Of a DNA stretch of 64,000 nucleotides, positions 48,123-58,831 are shown piece after piece. Source of the stretch: Calycina herbarum (lineage: Eukaryota > Ascomycota > Leotiomycetes > Helotiales > Pezizellaceae); NCBI GenBank assembly GCA_001414485.1, contig LLEY01000025.1:62001-126000 (forward strand), given 5' to 3'. Each line of letters begins with the position of its first letter. The first letter of the stretch is position 1. The notes under the pieces are model-generated. The model was not told where the DNA came from, did no database searches, and was given only the letters and a program-made list of their open reading frames with translations. A program made the translations under genes and the position numbers.

Positions 48123-48682
48123 CTAGGAGTGATCCGGATTCTGGTCCAAGCTATCGAGACTGGTGATAGATTGTTGGGAAATGAACCCTATGAAGTATAC
48201 TCTCATCAGACCTGCCTGTATTAATGGTTTCATGGCTTGCCCCATGTTGAGCCAACCCATTGCATCAATGTGATTGGGGGCAGTGTCCACCTTCTTCCAA
48301 CCGTACCCACACACAGGTTCCTCCCCACATCTATCGATGTCATCATTTTCTCCTCCATCTTCCTCAGCATGTCCCTGTTCACCACGGCTCTCCATCTCCT
48401 CCCCCGCATCATCATCATCACCATCCGAGAGTTCGTCTCCGTCGAGAAGTGGAGGTGGTTGGCAAACCTATTGCATCAAGGTTTGGCGGCATTGTCTAAA
48501 TTCCTCCAAATGTAGCCAGAAATTCCCATGAAGTGCGATTGATACCAAATCTGCGTAAACGCGTCCAACAAGCCTCCAGGCACAAGAGGAGTGCCAGCTG
48601 GAAAAAGTGCTAAGCGAGATCGCGGAGAGCGCATTATCCCGTTATACATCACCCTACCGAATATTCTTTCGCTGTCGAACAC
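48123..48682 (-). CDS. candidate two-part coding region, unknown product (uncertain)
   Basis: Two minus-strand open frames in succession. 48682-48476 reads RVMYNGIMRSPRSRLALF and LLDAFTQIWYQSHFMG. About 48450-48123 has an acidic stretch (DELSDGDDDDAGEE) followed by VDTAPNHIDAMGWLNMGQ and a stop. They are in different frames and could be exons. The family is not recognised. The opposite strand also has open frames over the same bases (low-complexity CATCAT stretch at about 48408), so the strand is not certain. Confidence 0.25.
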
Positions 48683-49914
48683 CTTTTAATTGTCGAGTTT
48701 GGTAAGACAGGAGTATGATGATGGGCAGACTTTGGCTGTAGGTTGTCTGGGAAAAAGGTGGTTCCTATTCAGATTCAGCCCACCTCCACTACTTTGCTTC
48801 CCCCACCTCTACAAGATAAAGACCACGATCATGTGTTTCCAAATCGGCGGCCAATCTGCGAGCTTTTGGTTTATGCGAACACGATGAGTTAATTGTGGAA
48901 TTCGTCTCGTCAGGTGAGTAATGTGTTTTTGGTGGCAGGAGGATAGGCGAGAGCTCGTTTGACCGCGAAACCTAGCCATGATTATCCAGTACATCTGTCA
49001 ACTCATCTTGTTTGTCGGGAGGAAAACGGTCTAATGAAAAGAGAGAGAGAAAGTCGCATACCATATGAAATGGTTCCAGGTCCGACAGAAACCTTAGAAG
49101 TTAGACATTCGACAGCCAAATTCAACCAACCAGCACAAAAACAGGACCAACTCCTGATGCCCCTGGGTTTGCTTTACACTTCTTCATTCCATGTACCAAG
49201 CCACCTGGGAAGCCTCGTTTCAAGTGAAGTGTTTGGCTGTAATATCTTAAAAAAAAGGTACTTTATGAAGCTGCGGGGACCAGTTATTAGGTTAAAAAGG
49301 TGGGGTAGCCAAATGATTCCCGAAACCTAAACCCAATTAAGAAAAAGCGTAAGTATTGGTTGATCTGTGGAAAGAGCAAAGCTATATCTCACTGGAGGGG
49401 TTTCCAGGCACCTTAGAGGTATTGCAAAAACTGGACTATCATCGCTTGTAGGGCTAGAATGACTCGCTGAGGACGTTTTTCGACCGGTGACTTGTCCTTC
49501 GACGGTAGTATTTATTCCAGGTAAGAAAGTTCAGATATGTCGTCCAAGTGTACAACATTTAGATGACGCTCAGATGCGAAACCTTCGGACAAGAATATGA
49601 AACATCTGAATTTATGAGAGGAGGACGGGAGAAGAATCCTGTCGTGGGCTGTCTTTGATACCTGTCTTAATTATTGTGGACATGACCCAAGAACATTCCC
49701 GGTACGTAGCAGCAGAGGAAAACGAGCCACAAGATTTGCAACATGTTGCATTGATTTGTCCACTACTCTCAAATCTGGCTTCGGAGCCCTCTTCTTTCCA
49801 TTTATTGGTTCCCACGACTGCTTAAGTAGAATTGGCGGAGGTTCAACTCCACCAAAAAGCTCGATTCCCAATGGACCTTCAACTTTCTTTCCACTCAGAG
49901 CCCGTTTCTTCCCT

Positions 49915-50660
49915 TTACTTCGTTATTCGATTGCGCAGACTGGAGGACCTGAGAATCGAGCATGGGTTCGTCTTAAACTCCATCCAAAACAAGCTGTGAA
50001 ACTTATTTCTTGCCTGTTTTCCATTCTTTAAAATGTCCTGGTAGAATGGGAAGAGGTTCGATCCTTTCCATCTACTCACTTCTCTTAACTTCACTCTCAG
50101 GAACAACCTCCCGCAACCCCCGCTTTCGATTTCGAGGTCCTCTTCTTTTCTCCTGCCTCCCGTTTGTTGTCCAACTTCAACTTCAGAACCAGATTCACGA
50201 GCCATGTCAACGTTCCCCTCACCATTAATCACCTTCCCACCACTCCAATTTCTTCCCCTACTGCTCGACGGAGATGGTGTTACTAGTGTTGACTTTTGAG
50301 AAGGTCTCGCAGTAGACAAGAACTACCGCGAGGAAGGTTTACTGCTCGACGGAGATGATGCTAGTAGTGTTGGATTTTGAGAAGGTGTGCCAGCCAGCGT
50401 AAAATGTAATGTTGGATCAAAGCGTGACTTTCATACTTTGCGAATGTAAATGCTTTGACGGAATATGTAAGCCTGCCGCTACCCTGGCATCTATTTATGT
50501 CTGCTCCTTCATTCTTCGGGGTTTCCGTATTGCTCAAGTTGATTGCATATAGAGTGATTGAAGAGATTGCACTGGGTCCGCGAAGTTCTCGTGAGGCCGA
50601 AGAGAGATAGAGCTGAATCTCAAGGAACTGCTCGATACTTGGACTAGCCTGCCTGATCAT
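49915..50660 (-). pseudogene. candidate Ser/Pro-rich coding region with an 81-bp repeat (uncertain)
   Basis: Minus strand. From about 50390 the frame reads AGTPSQNPTLLASSPSSSK, then a TAG, then ARPSQKSTLVTPSPSSSRG, then a charged stretch (RKEEDLEIESGGCGRLFLR) to about 50050. The two PSQ...SPSSS blocks are 27 codons apart and in frame, so they are an internal tandem duplication. The TAG between them either lies in a short intron or breaks the gene. An upstream open frame at 50660-50361 (FLEIQLYLSSASRELRG) may be an earlier exon. No family recognised. Confidence 0.3.
50261..50389. repeat. 81-bp tandem duplication (1.6 units)
   Basis: CTGCTCGACGGAGATG occurs at 50261 and again at 50342, followed in both by a similar 30 bp ending TTTTGAGAAGGT. 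The period is 81 bp, a multiple of three. Confidence 0.85.
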
Positions 50661-52323
50661 ATTGCATCTCCTTGTCTCAACTTGCCGAGCTTTTCCACTC
50701 CAAGTCTGAGGTACACTTTAGCCTATTCTATCCCGGTATAGAAACATATCAGGGAAAGCTGAGGCGTAAATGTGGGGTAAATTCGTCTTGTAAACCCTGT
50801 TTTCGGCCCTGTTGCACCCATTGTTCCTCAAAAAAGTGCTCACTTACTCAGCGTATCCTTGCTTTTATCCACTTTTCTTAGTCTAGTTTGTGCTACCGTG
50901 AGCGGGGTTATCCTTTCTCATCCTGGGCTCGTTGCTAGGCTAGACGGGAACTTTGTATTCTGATAAAGAATGTAACTCTAACAGAGATGTGTACATCCCA
51001 ACCCTCATGGAATCAGTGGTGAGACACAGGGATATTGCGGATGTCGGCCCTGTACCAATGACTGTAATTGTGCGGCTGTTGATCAAAAAGCGTCAGAGAA
51101 CCGAACAGAAGTCGACTGAAAGACCTCCAAGTTGGGAAAGAAGTTCCCCCGAACAGAAAGTCCCCTTCGACAGCAATTACGTTCTCAAAGTGCAAACATT
51201 CAGACTCGCCGATTGAAAGTAATGATATCATCTTGTTTTAACATTCGGATATAGAATATAAATCACGGGGGTTTGACTCAGCCCTTCAGCGTGTTGGGGT
51301 AATGTAGATGTAGGTTAGGATCGTTCGCAAACTTTGCCCGCTTCAGCGTTGGGCGACCCGACAATGGCAAAATTGATCAGTTCACCGGAAAAGTCCATCC
51401 TTTGTAATAAATCTCGAGTTTCCAGGCGCTATTCGCATGTCTCAAATCCAGTATCTTTGCTTCATACAGGACCGGTCCATGGAAACGAAGTATCTTTCAT
51501 CCTTGGCCCAATATATTATAGAGTTGTAATGTTTGCTCGCTTGCTGAATATTGGTACCTCTGGAACGGCAGTGGTGGGTTTGACTGCGAGAGCGATCTTT
51601 GAGGTTTTCGATGAGATAGGCGACAAGGGACTTGCCGCAGAACGAAAACCGGTGTTGTGATAAGAATGCAAAAGCAAATCTCTCGTGTATTCGATCGAAA
51701 ACACCACAGACTTGGATTTCTTCAGATGGCGTATGTGTTTGAAATTGACAAAGTTTCGTGGAGGCAACCACGCTTACAAAGCACTTCCACGGTATCTGAT
51801 GAGACCACCACTTAAGAATCTCCGGAGAAGCCAGAATCGAAACGTAGAAAGGGGCAAGAAGGATGGTGATGGGGCACAATGGTCCCCGTGCATAGAGAAA
51901 TGGCCTCTACCGGAGCCCCTCCGGCACCTGGATACCGTAGATCACGTCCATAAATGTATTCTGACGAATTGCTCCCTCGTTCAGCAGCATACTGACGTAA
52001 TCTTTGAGCTTCTTCAGTGGGAATTCATTGTAGCTGATTTCTAGAACTCAAAGTGTGGAGAAGCCATGATGCTGTGGACAGCTTTTACAAGGCGATCGAC
52101 ACGAGCTTGGCGTTCTTTGGTGGCAAACCCTCTCTCCTTCATATGTGAAGTCAATCTCGACGCGGACCTCCTTTCCGAAGGTAGCCATTTTTCAAGAGAC
52201 AAACATTCAAAAAAACCGTAGGTATTTCCTCTTGACGAGCATGATTAAAATCTCGGGAAATGACTTCACCGAAGCACGCTTCCAGTCCCTTAGTACTCTC
52301 GGGCTAGCAGATTGGGAAATGAT

Positions 52324-53236
52324 TTAGCTTCTCCATGCGTTTGACCTTTTGCCGGAATCCCTACTACTGTTCCAATCGTGCTTGTGTGCGGATTGTTTTA
52401 AACTCTCCTCGGACCCACGTACGCTTACCAGCGGACTTCTCAACTTTCGCGGATTTCCACGAGTTTCTTGGAAGCATTCGGTTGTCTGCTCATTGGGAGA
52501 CTTGAAACATTGTGCCTCTACATGCACCCCCGGCTTCAGAAGGAGCATCTTGGGCTTCATGGCTGGAGTTCTGTTTTTGGTTTCCTTCGACCATTCCTCG
52601 ATGCGTAACGTCAAACTGAACAACTGCCTCTCAGTATCTTGATTGGACATACGGCGAATTATAGTCGTACATTGACAGCTTAACGTCGCAAAGAATGCGA
52701 AGGGATAGGAAAAAATAAAGTCCACTAGGCTAGTCTTGGACACCGGAAACGTCGTCCAGGCCGACGGCGTGACGATGGGCAGTTCGCTTTGCTTGAAGAC
52801 TTCCATTCCAGGTTCGGCTGCGAACACATTAAGAAGGATTCTGCGGGCTGTCCAGAAGTACGGGTCTGTAATCTGCTTCCTATAAGAAGCATTTCGAATA
52901 TCACTGATGCTCGATTCCCCCTGTCTGTGCCGCCTCTTGGCTTTTCAGCTGATGCTGCAACAGGCTTCCTCTTGCCTTTTGCGCCGGAAGGATCGTTCGA
53001 CGTGCGTTTAACTTCTTACCGAAATCGAGTGTAGTGGGAGGGGATGCTGCTCTTGGGAGTTCACCTCTGCTAACTAGTTTATCGGCCTCTACCGTATAAG
53101 CGGTGGCAATGGCTGAATTCTGTAATTTGTCCTTGGGCGCCCCACCCCACGTCAATTTCCTGGAAAATTTAGATGAAGGGATTGGACGAAGATTTCGTTC
53201 CGTTTTTGGAGCTCTGTTCGACAGAACCCTTAACAT
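52324..53236 (-). pseudogene. candidate coding region in shifting frames (uncertain)
   Basis: Protein-like sequence runs through three minus-strand frames. 53236-53000 starts at an apparent Met (MLRVLSNRAPKTERNLRP, SRKLTWGGAP). Next comes a Lys/Ala/Pro-rich segment (GAKGKRKPVAASAEKPRGG) at about 52990-52920. Then, in a third frame from about 52950 down to 52324, SSISDIRNASYRKQITDPYF, FWTARRILLNVFAAEP and TPSAWTTFPVS. A GTAAGA donor at about 53020 could account for one change; the other has no obvious intron and may be a frameshift. No family recognised. Confidence 0.3.
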
Positions 53237-54185
53237 TAGCTAGGGAATAATGTGCGAGTTCCTAGAGGGATAGAACTTACATCAAGAACCATCAAAACTG
53301 TTATCCCGATAAGGAATGATTTCTGGTATCCGATTCATAACAGGTTAACAAATCACTAGAGTCTCAGGAACTCTGTATAAGCAACGTCATTTTATCGTGA
53401 AGGTGTTTCTTGTCGTACTGTATGTATCCCAAAAGCCACCTCGAATCCAACGGGCGAGAAACTGACACAACACTATAACATCCATGAATGGAACATGCGT
53501 AATTTCAATGACCCCGGCTAAGGGTTGCTTCCTCTCCAGACTCTATTCTATCGGCAATATTGACTGCCGAACCAGCTGCATCACAGTCCATTGAAGTAGA
53601 TTTAATTGGTGTTGAAGATTCTGGGTTTGCGTAGTTAATTGTGGGGCCATGACCTGGAGAAAACGACAATGAAAACGCGACGCGTTGCAGTGGAATGGTA
53701 GAGTCACCACGATGGTTATAGATCTGACCAACAGTGATGATGAGAGCACATCCTCTACTAGAACCCAAAATTATGCCAGTTCGAACATTTGGCCGCCGAC
53801 GTGAGCTCCTTGGTGATAGGTTCAGTGTCCTATCGCTTGCTCCGCTGCAATAGAAAGTGGTGCTGGGATCCGAATATACAAGTTGTGTCTAATCTTCTTT
53901 CCTCGATCCGGAATGTACTTTCGAATAATTAATTACCGTCAACTAAATGCTAGCATGCGGAGTTTTCCACGACTTGGCGTAGAGCAGGTCGAGGAAAATT
54001 CCCCAACCCGGTAATTGAAGGTCAGATACTTGAGTAGATTTGGCAGCAGAAGATCTAGTATTCCAGGCACATTGCCTTGTCCCTTTTTTCTTCAATAGAA
54101 AGGTACACGCGCGGCAGAGCAACCCATGATTGAAGGTTGCTTCCCTCACTGTGGAATGCGCTAAGATGCTTTGTGTAAGAGTGAC

Positions 54186-54575
54186 CTATGAAATGCCCTG
54201 CGTGTTGGGATTCTCCATGATCTTCACTCGCCCTTGAAACAATTGCACCCGCAATTCTTCTGAGAGTCGGCATTGGGGGTTGCTCATGAAATTGTATATC
54301 GACCAATACATTTTTCTTCTTTCTTTTAGACTAGAAACATTGTCGTGGCTGGCTAACACCTCTCCTGGAAACCAAACACCCCTGAACCTTTGGACTGGAG
54401 ACACCGAGAAATCCCTTGATATTGCCACTTCTGTTGGATAGGCTGGAGGCCGGTTCTCATTTTGGAGTGCGATTCGAATTTTGGCTCCCTTGTGATCTGC
54501 ACTCAGAATCGGTCCCGGGCGGTCCCGTTGAGTTACAAATTTGAGGAAACAGAAAATGGCATCATAGAGGCCTGG
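54186..54575 (-). CDS. candidate coding exon, unknown product (uncertain)
   Basis: A 129-codon frame open on the minus strand, stop to stop, with no ATG near its start. It reads GLYDAIFCFLKFVTQ, then KGAKIRIALQNENRPPAYPT, then FRGVWFPGEVLASHDNVSS, then MYWSIYNFMSNPQCRLSEEL, and ends NPNTQGIS. Residue mix looks like a folded domain rather than noise, but I recognise no family. It could be an internal or last exon of a multi-exon gene, with earlier exons toward 54.7 kb. A further open stretch at 54130-54055 (LQSWVALPRVYLSIEEK) may belong to it. Confidence 0.35.
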   Translation of the reverse strand, partial: PGLYDAIFCFLKFVTQRDRPGPILSADHKGAKIRIALQNENRPPAYPTEVAISRDFSVSPVQRFRGVWFPGEVLASHDNVSSLKERRKMYWSIYNFMSNPQCRLSEELRVQLFQGRVKIMENPNTQGIS

Positions 54576-54738
54576 TTAGAGTTGTTGTGGGCTTGCTCGT
54601 TTGGAAAGTGTTGGCTTGGGACTGTTTTGGAGCAACAGAAGATCGGTCTTGTGGCCAACTGTTTGGAAAAGGGCCTCCTCACATGAAACGAATGCCCGCT
54701 ACAACAATTTTATATTGAATAAAGGGCCGATCAGTGAC

Positions 54739-55449
54739 CTAGATGGGTGCTAGCGCGATAGCAGTGCTCAAGAAGGAATGTAAATGACTGACAGATTGCC
54801 AAGTAGATCGGGGAGTGCGACAGGTGGACCGAGTGGCGGGGCCAGCGAATATTCCTTTTGTTGCTGCAGCCGAAAGATGCCTGAGATAGATTTTGGGAGA
54901 TAGAAAGGATCTGAATGCTGTGGAGTCCATGATTTTGTTGAGCAGCCTAGCTCCACTTCGGGCATATTTGATGAACGTCGTTGTGGTACACGCAAAGTTG
55001 TAGCCTCCAACGAGAGCATCCCCCCCCCCGGCCCAAATAAATTCAATGCATCTGCGGCTCCACAAGCAAATTCTTGGTACGAGCTGCCCGGGAGTCGACG
55101 GTGCTGAGGACGTACTGACGGCGTACTCAACGTCTAGTCCGGACCTGGCTATGTGATGATAGGGCAGGAAGGAGTGGCCTTGTGGTAAGTGATCACATCG
55201 TTGTTGGAGATGGATGGTCGGCTTCTCTTGGGTAGAGGGGATGGGAGGGTCGTTTTCGACGAGCTTGTTCCGAATCACCGGTGGGTCCAGAGATTGGCTT
55301 GCGGGTATTTCGATGTAAACTTTGCAAAGTCGTTGAGAAAGATGAGGTCTGTTGAACATCAAAAGAAGGGGGACATACTTCTCGTAATATAAAGGAGTGA
55401 AAGTTGGTCGAAATGCGTATGCTCTGCGTCCATGGGTAGAATCAAACAA
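54739..55449 (-). CDS. longest open frame of the right arm, unknown product (uncertain)
   Basis: 236 codons open on the minus strand. The first listed codon is TTG; the first ATG is about 30 codons in (MFNRPHLSQRLCKVYIEIP). Ser/Pro/Arg-rich with no recognised motif. A ten-base C run lies inside it at 55020-55029. After that run the neighbouring minus frame (55130-54768; LNLFGPGGGMLSLEATTL) is also open and looks at least as protein-like, so an indel in the run may have shifted the frame. Confidence 0.3.
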   Translation of the reverse strand: MFDSTHGRRAYAFRPTFTPLYYEKYVPLLLMFNRPHLSQRLCKVYIEIPASQSLDPPVIRNKLVENDPPIPSTQEKPTIHLQQRCDHLPQGHSFLPYHHIARSGLDVEYAVSTSSAPSTPGQLVPRICLWSRRCIEFIWAGGGDALVGGYNFACTTTTFIKYARSGARLLNKIMDSTAFRSFLSPKIYLRHLSAAATKGIFAGPATRSTCRTPRSTWQSVSHLHSFLSTAIALAPI

Positions 55450-55600
55450 GAAAGTAGCTGGATTCTATGGGGTCGCGCAATAAAGGAATCAATATAGGAC
55501 TAAATTAGGAGTTAGCAAAGTTGCTATCCGAGATCATTGTTTAGTTTTCATCGTCATATGGATATAAACCAAGGGGGAAAATTTGTACTTACAACCTATT

Positions 55601-55690
55601 CTCATATCACAGGCGAGATGGTCGAGGGCTCGAGCCCTGCCTAAGGTATAATATGTTGTATTAAAATCTAAATCTAATACAGACAAAAAT
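55601..55690. repeat. dispersed repeat R1, copy 1
   Basis: About 90 bp matching 57581-57690 and 60421-60530: a short palindrome (GGGCTCGAGCCC here) followed by TGCCTAAGGTATAATATGTT. On the minus strand the other two copies carry AATAAA, so it may be a shared 3' end of minus-strand genes. Confidence 0.75.
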
Positions 55691-56551
55691 GCACAACCTT
55701 TCCCCGTATAATTTCTCTCCATCCTGTGGTTGTAGTATTCTCGCCCAATGGCAAAATTGCTCATGGTTTCTCCTCCTCATCCTCAATTGCCACAAAGGCC
55801 GCAGAAAAACCTCGTAACTGTGAGCGAAAATTGCTTTGCTGGGAACAAAGTCCACTCCACACAACCAGCCTCCCATTCCCGTCACTGCTCCACAGCTCAG
55901 CCAAAAATGGCATCACGGCCTCCTTCTCCGTATTGGAGGACTTCAAAGTACCCTCTTCCAACGCTTTGCTGTGGGTGTTCCACCGATACGGTTGCTGTTA
56001 AGCGCAGTTGGCCGAGAATCCGTATATGGCGATATCCTGAAGGCATTTTCAGTGCGCCTTGACTGAGTATAACCTGAGAAGAAAACCCGAGGGGTGTTCT
56101 AAGGTGCAAATCAAGGTGAAGAGACGTTGTGTACGAGCGTTGCAGGTATGCGACCCCCCTAAGCGGTATGTCAGATGACTGTTTTTGGATGAAGCGCTTG
56201 TACATTGTTTCTTACAAAGTAGTGGAATGGGGTTTGAGATTGGACATCAAGATGAATCATGTTTTGCAAAGCAATCTGCATCATGAGGCCACTCAATTGG
56301 GGGGTCAAATCCTTGAAGTCACGGTCCGTTGGCAATGGCGAGAGCCTTGACAACATGATAATTTTGAGGAACATCAGAAATGGTGGACCACAAGAATTGG
56401 ACGTAGTCTGCAGTGAGAGATTTGTGTAGGCTAGGCTCGCGACTGAGGCGTCGGGCAGTCACCAAAGCGTCAGCCTCTGGCCCACAAGCCAGAACATGAG
56501 ATTTCGGAGTTTAGCTATTCAGAGGGAGTGGTGATAGTACGTTCCGAAATT

Positions 56552-56818
56552 TTATTGCTTATCACTGCGCTGTTGTTGAGGTTCGCCGAGTCTGGAAGCA
56601 GCTGAAGCAGCGATGATCGATGTCCCTGACAGGTTTGAATCTCGGCTCAGGGGTAAGTACTGAATAGTGTGGTGTTGTAGGAGAGGTAATAGGTAGATCA
56701 AATGCGGGAAATGTCGGTGTTCTGCGAAGTCGAGGAATTCATGCCACCACTGTAAGAGTATCCAAGTCCCTCGAGGGTCAGTGGGATCGGGCAAGAAGCC
56801 CTTGGAGTTGAAGTTCAT
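56552..56818 (-). CDS. candidate small gene or last exon, 88 codons (uncertain)
   Basis: Minus strand, ATG at 56818 (MNFNSKGFLPDPTDPRGTW), then ILLQWWHEFLDFAEHRHFPH, then a Ser/Arg/Gln tail ending RSDKQ. The stop overlaps a poly(A) signal (CAATAAAATT). Its later part is similar at DNA level to 56890-56945 (GAATAGTGTG / GCATAGTGTG, with AATCTNGG before it), pointing to a local duplication. No family recognised. Confidence 0.35.
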   Translation of the reverse strand: MNFNSKGFLPDPTDPRGTWILLQWWHEFLDFAEHRHFPHLIYLLPLLQHHTIQYLPLSRDSNLSGTSIIAASAASRLGEPQQQRSDKQ

Positions 56819-57002
56819 AATGGGAGGTGTCGTGGTTGATTCAAACCCTTCGAATCATAGTCCTAGAAAGCGTCAGTCAAAGCTCAAGTGCTGCAAGACT
56901 TAAATCTGGGCCCAAGGGTAATTACCGCATAGTGTGCGAATCCAGAGTTAATCTCGCGGGTTTCGTTAGAGGTTCTAGTTGGATCACTGAGGTCATTAAG
57001 AC

Positions 57003-57031
57003 CATATTTGATATATGGATAATGGGTGTAG
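57003..57031 (-). repeat. repeat R2, copy 1
   Basis: Minus strand CTACACCCATTATCCATATA TCAAATATG. Also at 57392-57419 and 59218-59246. See the finding on R2. Confidence 0.75.
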
Positions 57032-57391
57032 TTCTGGATGCTCTTGCGGGGCTTCCGAGGATGTTTCCAACAGTTGAGATTGAAATTGTCTGAATGACGA
57101 GTAAGGCTTCCAATAGCGAGTATACGGTAAGCTTGTTGCTGAGATAATTTAAGCCAGTGGGAGGAGCGCCGTTCCACGTTGTTCCTCCTTCATTCGCGAA
57201 GGTCTAAATCCACCGAGATCAATTTCATGGCCTCCGTGGCCCTAGACGCACCCGGTGCAAGCATATACTTGGGCAACCATGAATGCTAACGCGGACTCGT
57301 CATATGAAACCCTGCCTTCATGATTGTGGTTGGTGCTACACTGGGGCCATCTAAGGAAGATCGCAGCAGCGACGCACCCCAATTGGCAGGC

Positions 57392-57419
57392 CATATTTGA
57401 TTAGTGGATAATGGGTGTG
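57392..57419 (-). repeat. repeat R2, copy 2
   Basis: Minus strand CACACCCATTATCCACTAAT CAAATATG. It follows a consensus-like intron end (donor GTATGT at about 57521, branch GCTAACTG, acceptor TTTGCCAG at 57426), so it probably lies at the start of an exon. Reading continues in more than one open frame, so the product is undecided. Confidence 0.7.
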
Positions 57420-57580
57420 CTATTCCTGGCAAATCCAACAGTTAGCATGTTTAATTCCAAAAGAATTAATATGCATTGATTGATATTGGGAAAAGGGGAT
57501 GCAAAAAGACAATAAACATACGGAAAGCCCTTTGGCCTCGTTAATTTCATTGTTAATTTCGTCAATTTTGTCGACGGGCC

Positions 57581-57690
57581 TCTCATTAACATGTCACAGG
57601 CGAATGGCCGGGGGTATAAACCCCGCCTAAGGTATAATGTGTTTTATTGGAATCTAAATACAAGACATAGTACACCCACTCCCACCCACA
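57581..57690. repeat. dispersed repeat R1, copy 2
   Basis: CACAGGCGAATGGCCGGGGG then CCCCGCCTAAGGTATAATGTG. Minus strand contains CCAATAAAACAC, a poly(A) signal. Confidence 0.75.
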
Positions 57691-57738
57691 CTTTGATTCT
57701 CTATGAGTCGTGCGATTGGTCGAAGGGGTGGTCGTCAG

Positions 57739-58113
57739 TTAAAATGCGAATCTGGTACGATCCTTTGTCCAATTGTTCAAGCACCCTCTCCCGGGCCGTT
57801 GAGGATTATTTCTTCGGGTATGTATTTCTTCCACGACCTTCTTCTTCGAGTCTCCAGTTGACTCGCGGGCAAAGCAAAGCGGGTATCTGCCTGAAGACAG
57901 CCTCGTGTATGTAATTATCATGCTATCGTGCCTGAGCGGCGATGATTGCGAAACTTGAAAAGGGTCCGCCGTTACGGACCCAGAGTTTGCCGGTTTAAAG
58001 TAGACGATTGAACAAGTCGGGCGAATCGGTAATGAAGAGGGTCTCCTATGAACGCGTATTAGAGTGGGAGAGTAGTTAGCCCCTTTTTGAAGCGCTAGCT
58101 GAAACTCTCCCAA
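57739..58113 (-). other. open minus-strand region, no supported gene
   Basis: 124 codons open from a TTG. A second frame at about 57690-57790 ends REREVLEQLD-like sequence (ARERVLEQLDKGSYQIRIL) and then a stop, and reads better as protein. It may be the last exon of a gene ending at R1 copy 2, but I could not place the splice sites. Confidence 0.2.
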
Positions 58114-58195
58114 ATTTTCACATCCCTCTTGTGGTTTGGTGGTTTGAAAATGCGGAAGGTTTTAAAAAGCATCTCGCATAATATCTTGTTGGTGT

Positions 58196-58736
58196 TTAAA
58201 CGACACGAATACATTCTCTCTGGAGGAATTCGTTCAGCAATAGCAAGAAGTTCAATTCAGCAAGCAATGAATGTAAGTTCGGAAGATAGGAAGGTGGTGA
58301 GATGCCTGCTGCTGAAATAAGCAACGAATTCTTGAGAAAAAAACCTTCTCCATAGAATCAACAAGATCGTTTACATCTCCCGTGTGCCGGGATCTCGGCT
58401 CGAATATTGTTGAGACGATTCGTGGAGGGACTCGTGATGGGGTGATGCTGTGGAATGACCCGCTTTCGTCTGACAAGCACTCATCCATGTTGATGCCGAT
58501 GTTGGTCATTTCGATGAACATTGTGAACCGTCTATGCCCCCAGACGACCTCTGCGTACCTTGGTAGCGAAATGTTCCAGGCAATTGGGAGGTCTTCTTTG
58601 AATTTTGCCTCCGCTTCTTCACACTCTGTCATTTTCTGCTGGGCGTAACTTGGTTGCGTTGCTGTCAACTTACCTTAACCCAGAACTTCCTGTCCCAAGG
58701 CCATTTTTCCGCCTGGATGTGGTGGTTGGCTGTCAT
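58196..58736 (-). CDS. candidate three-exon gene, 153 aa, unknown product
   Basis: Minus-strand exons 58736-58674, 58638-58375 and 58330-58196 join in phase 0 with no stop. ATG at 58736 (MTANHHIQAEKWPWDRKFWV). The introns are 35 bp (GTAAGT...CCCAG) and 44 bp (GTAAAC...TTTTTTTCTCAAG). Exon 2 reads CEEAEAKFKEDLPIAWN, EVVWGHRRFTMFIEMTNIG, NMDECLSDESGSF. Exon 3 is Leu-rich (LHSLLAELNFLLLLNEFLQR) and ends ECIRVV. The Leu-rich end could be a helix or a membrane segment. No family recognised. The 35-bp intron is shorter than usual, the main reason for doubt. It lies just downstream of the broken frame 59220-58832. Confidence 0.42.
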
Positions 58737-58831
58737 GGTCTTTCACAATCTAGATGTAGTAGTCTGCTAATCCATGGTGGCAGTCCCGTGTAACACAATG
58801 TAAGGTCCTGCAAAACTCGTTAGCTAGTTAT

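Noticed and set aside
48405..48425. CATCAT microsatellite as a functional repeat
   Set aside because: Only a few units; ordinary low complexity within an acidic or His-rich frame.
55608..55650. tRNA gene or tRNA-derived SINE at the R1 palindrome
   Set aside because: The GGTCGAGGG..GAGCCC part recalls a T-arm, but no acceptor stem, anticodon arm or A box can be folded around it.
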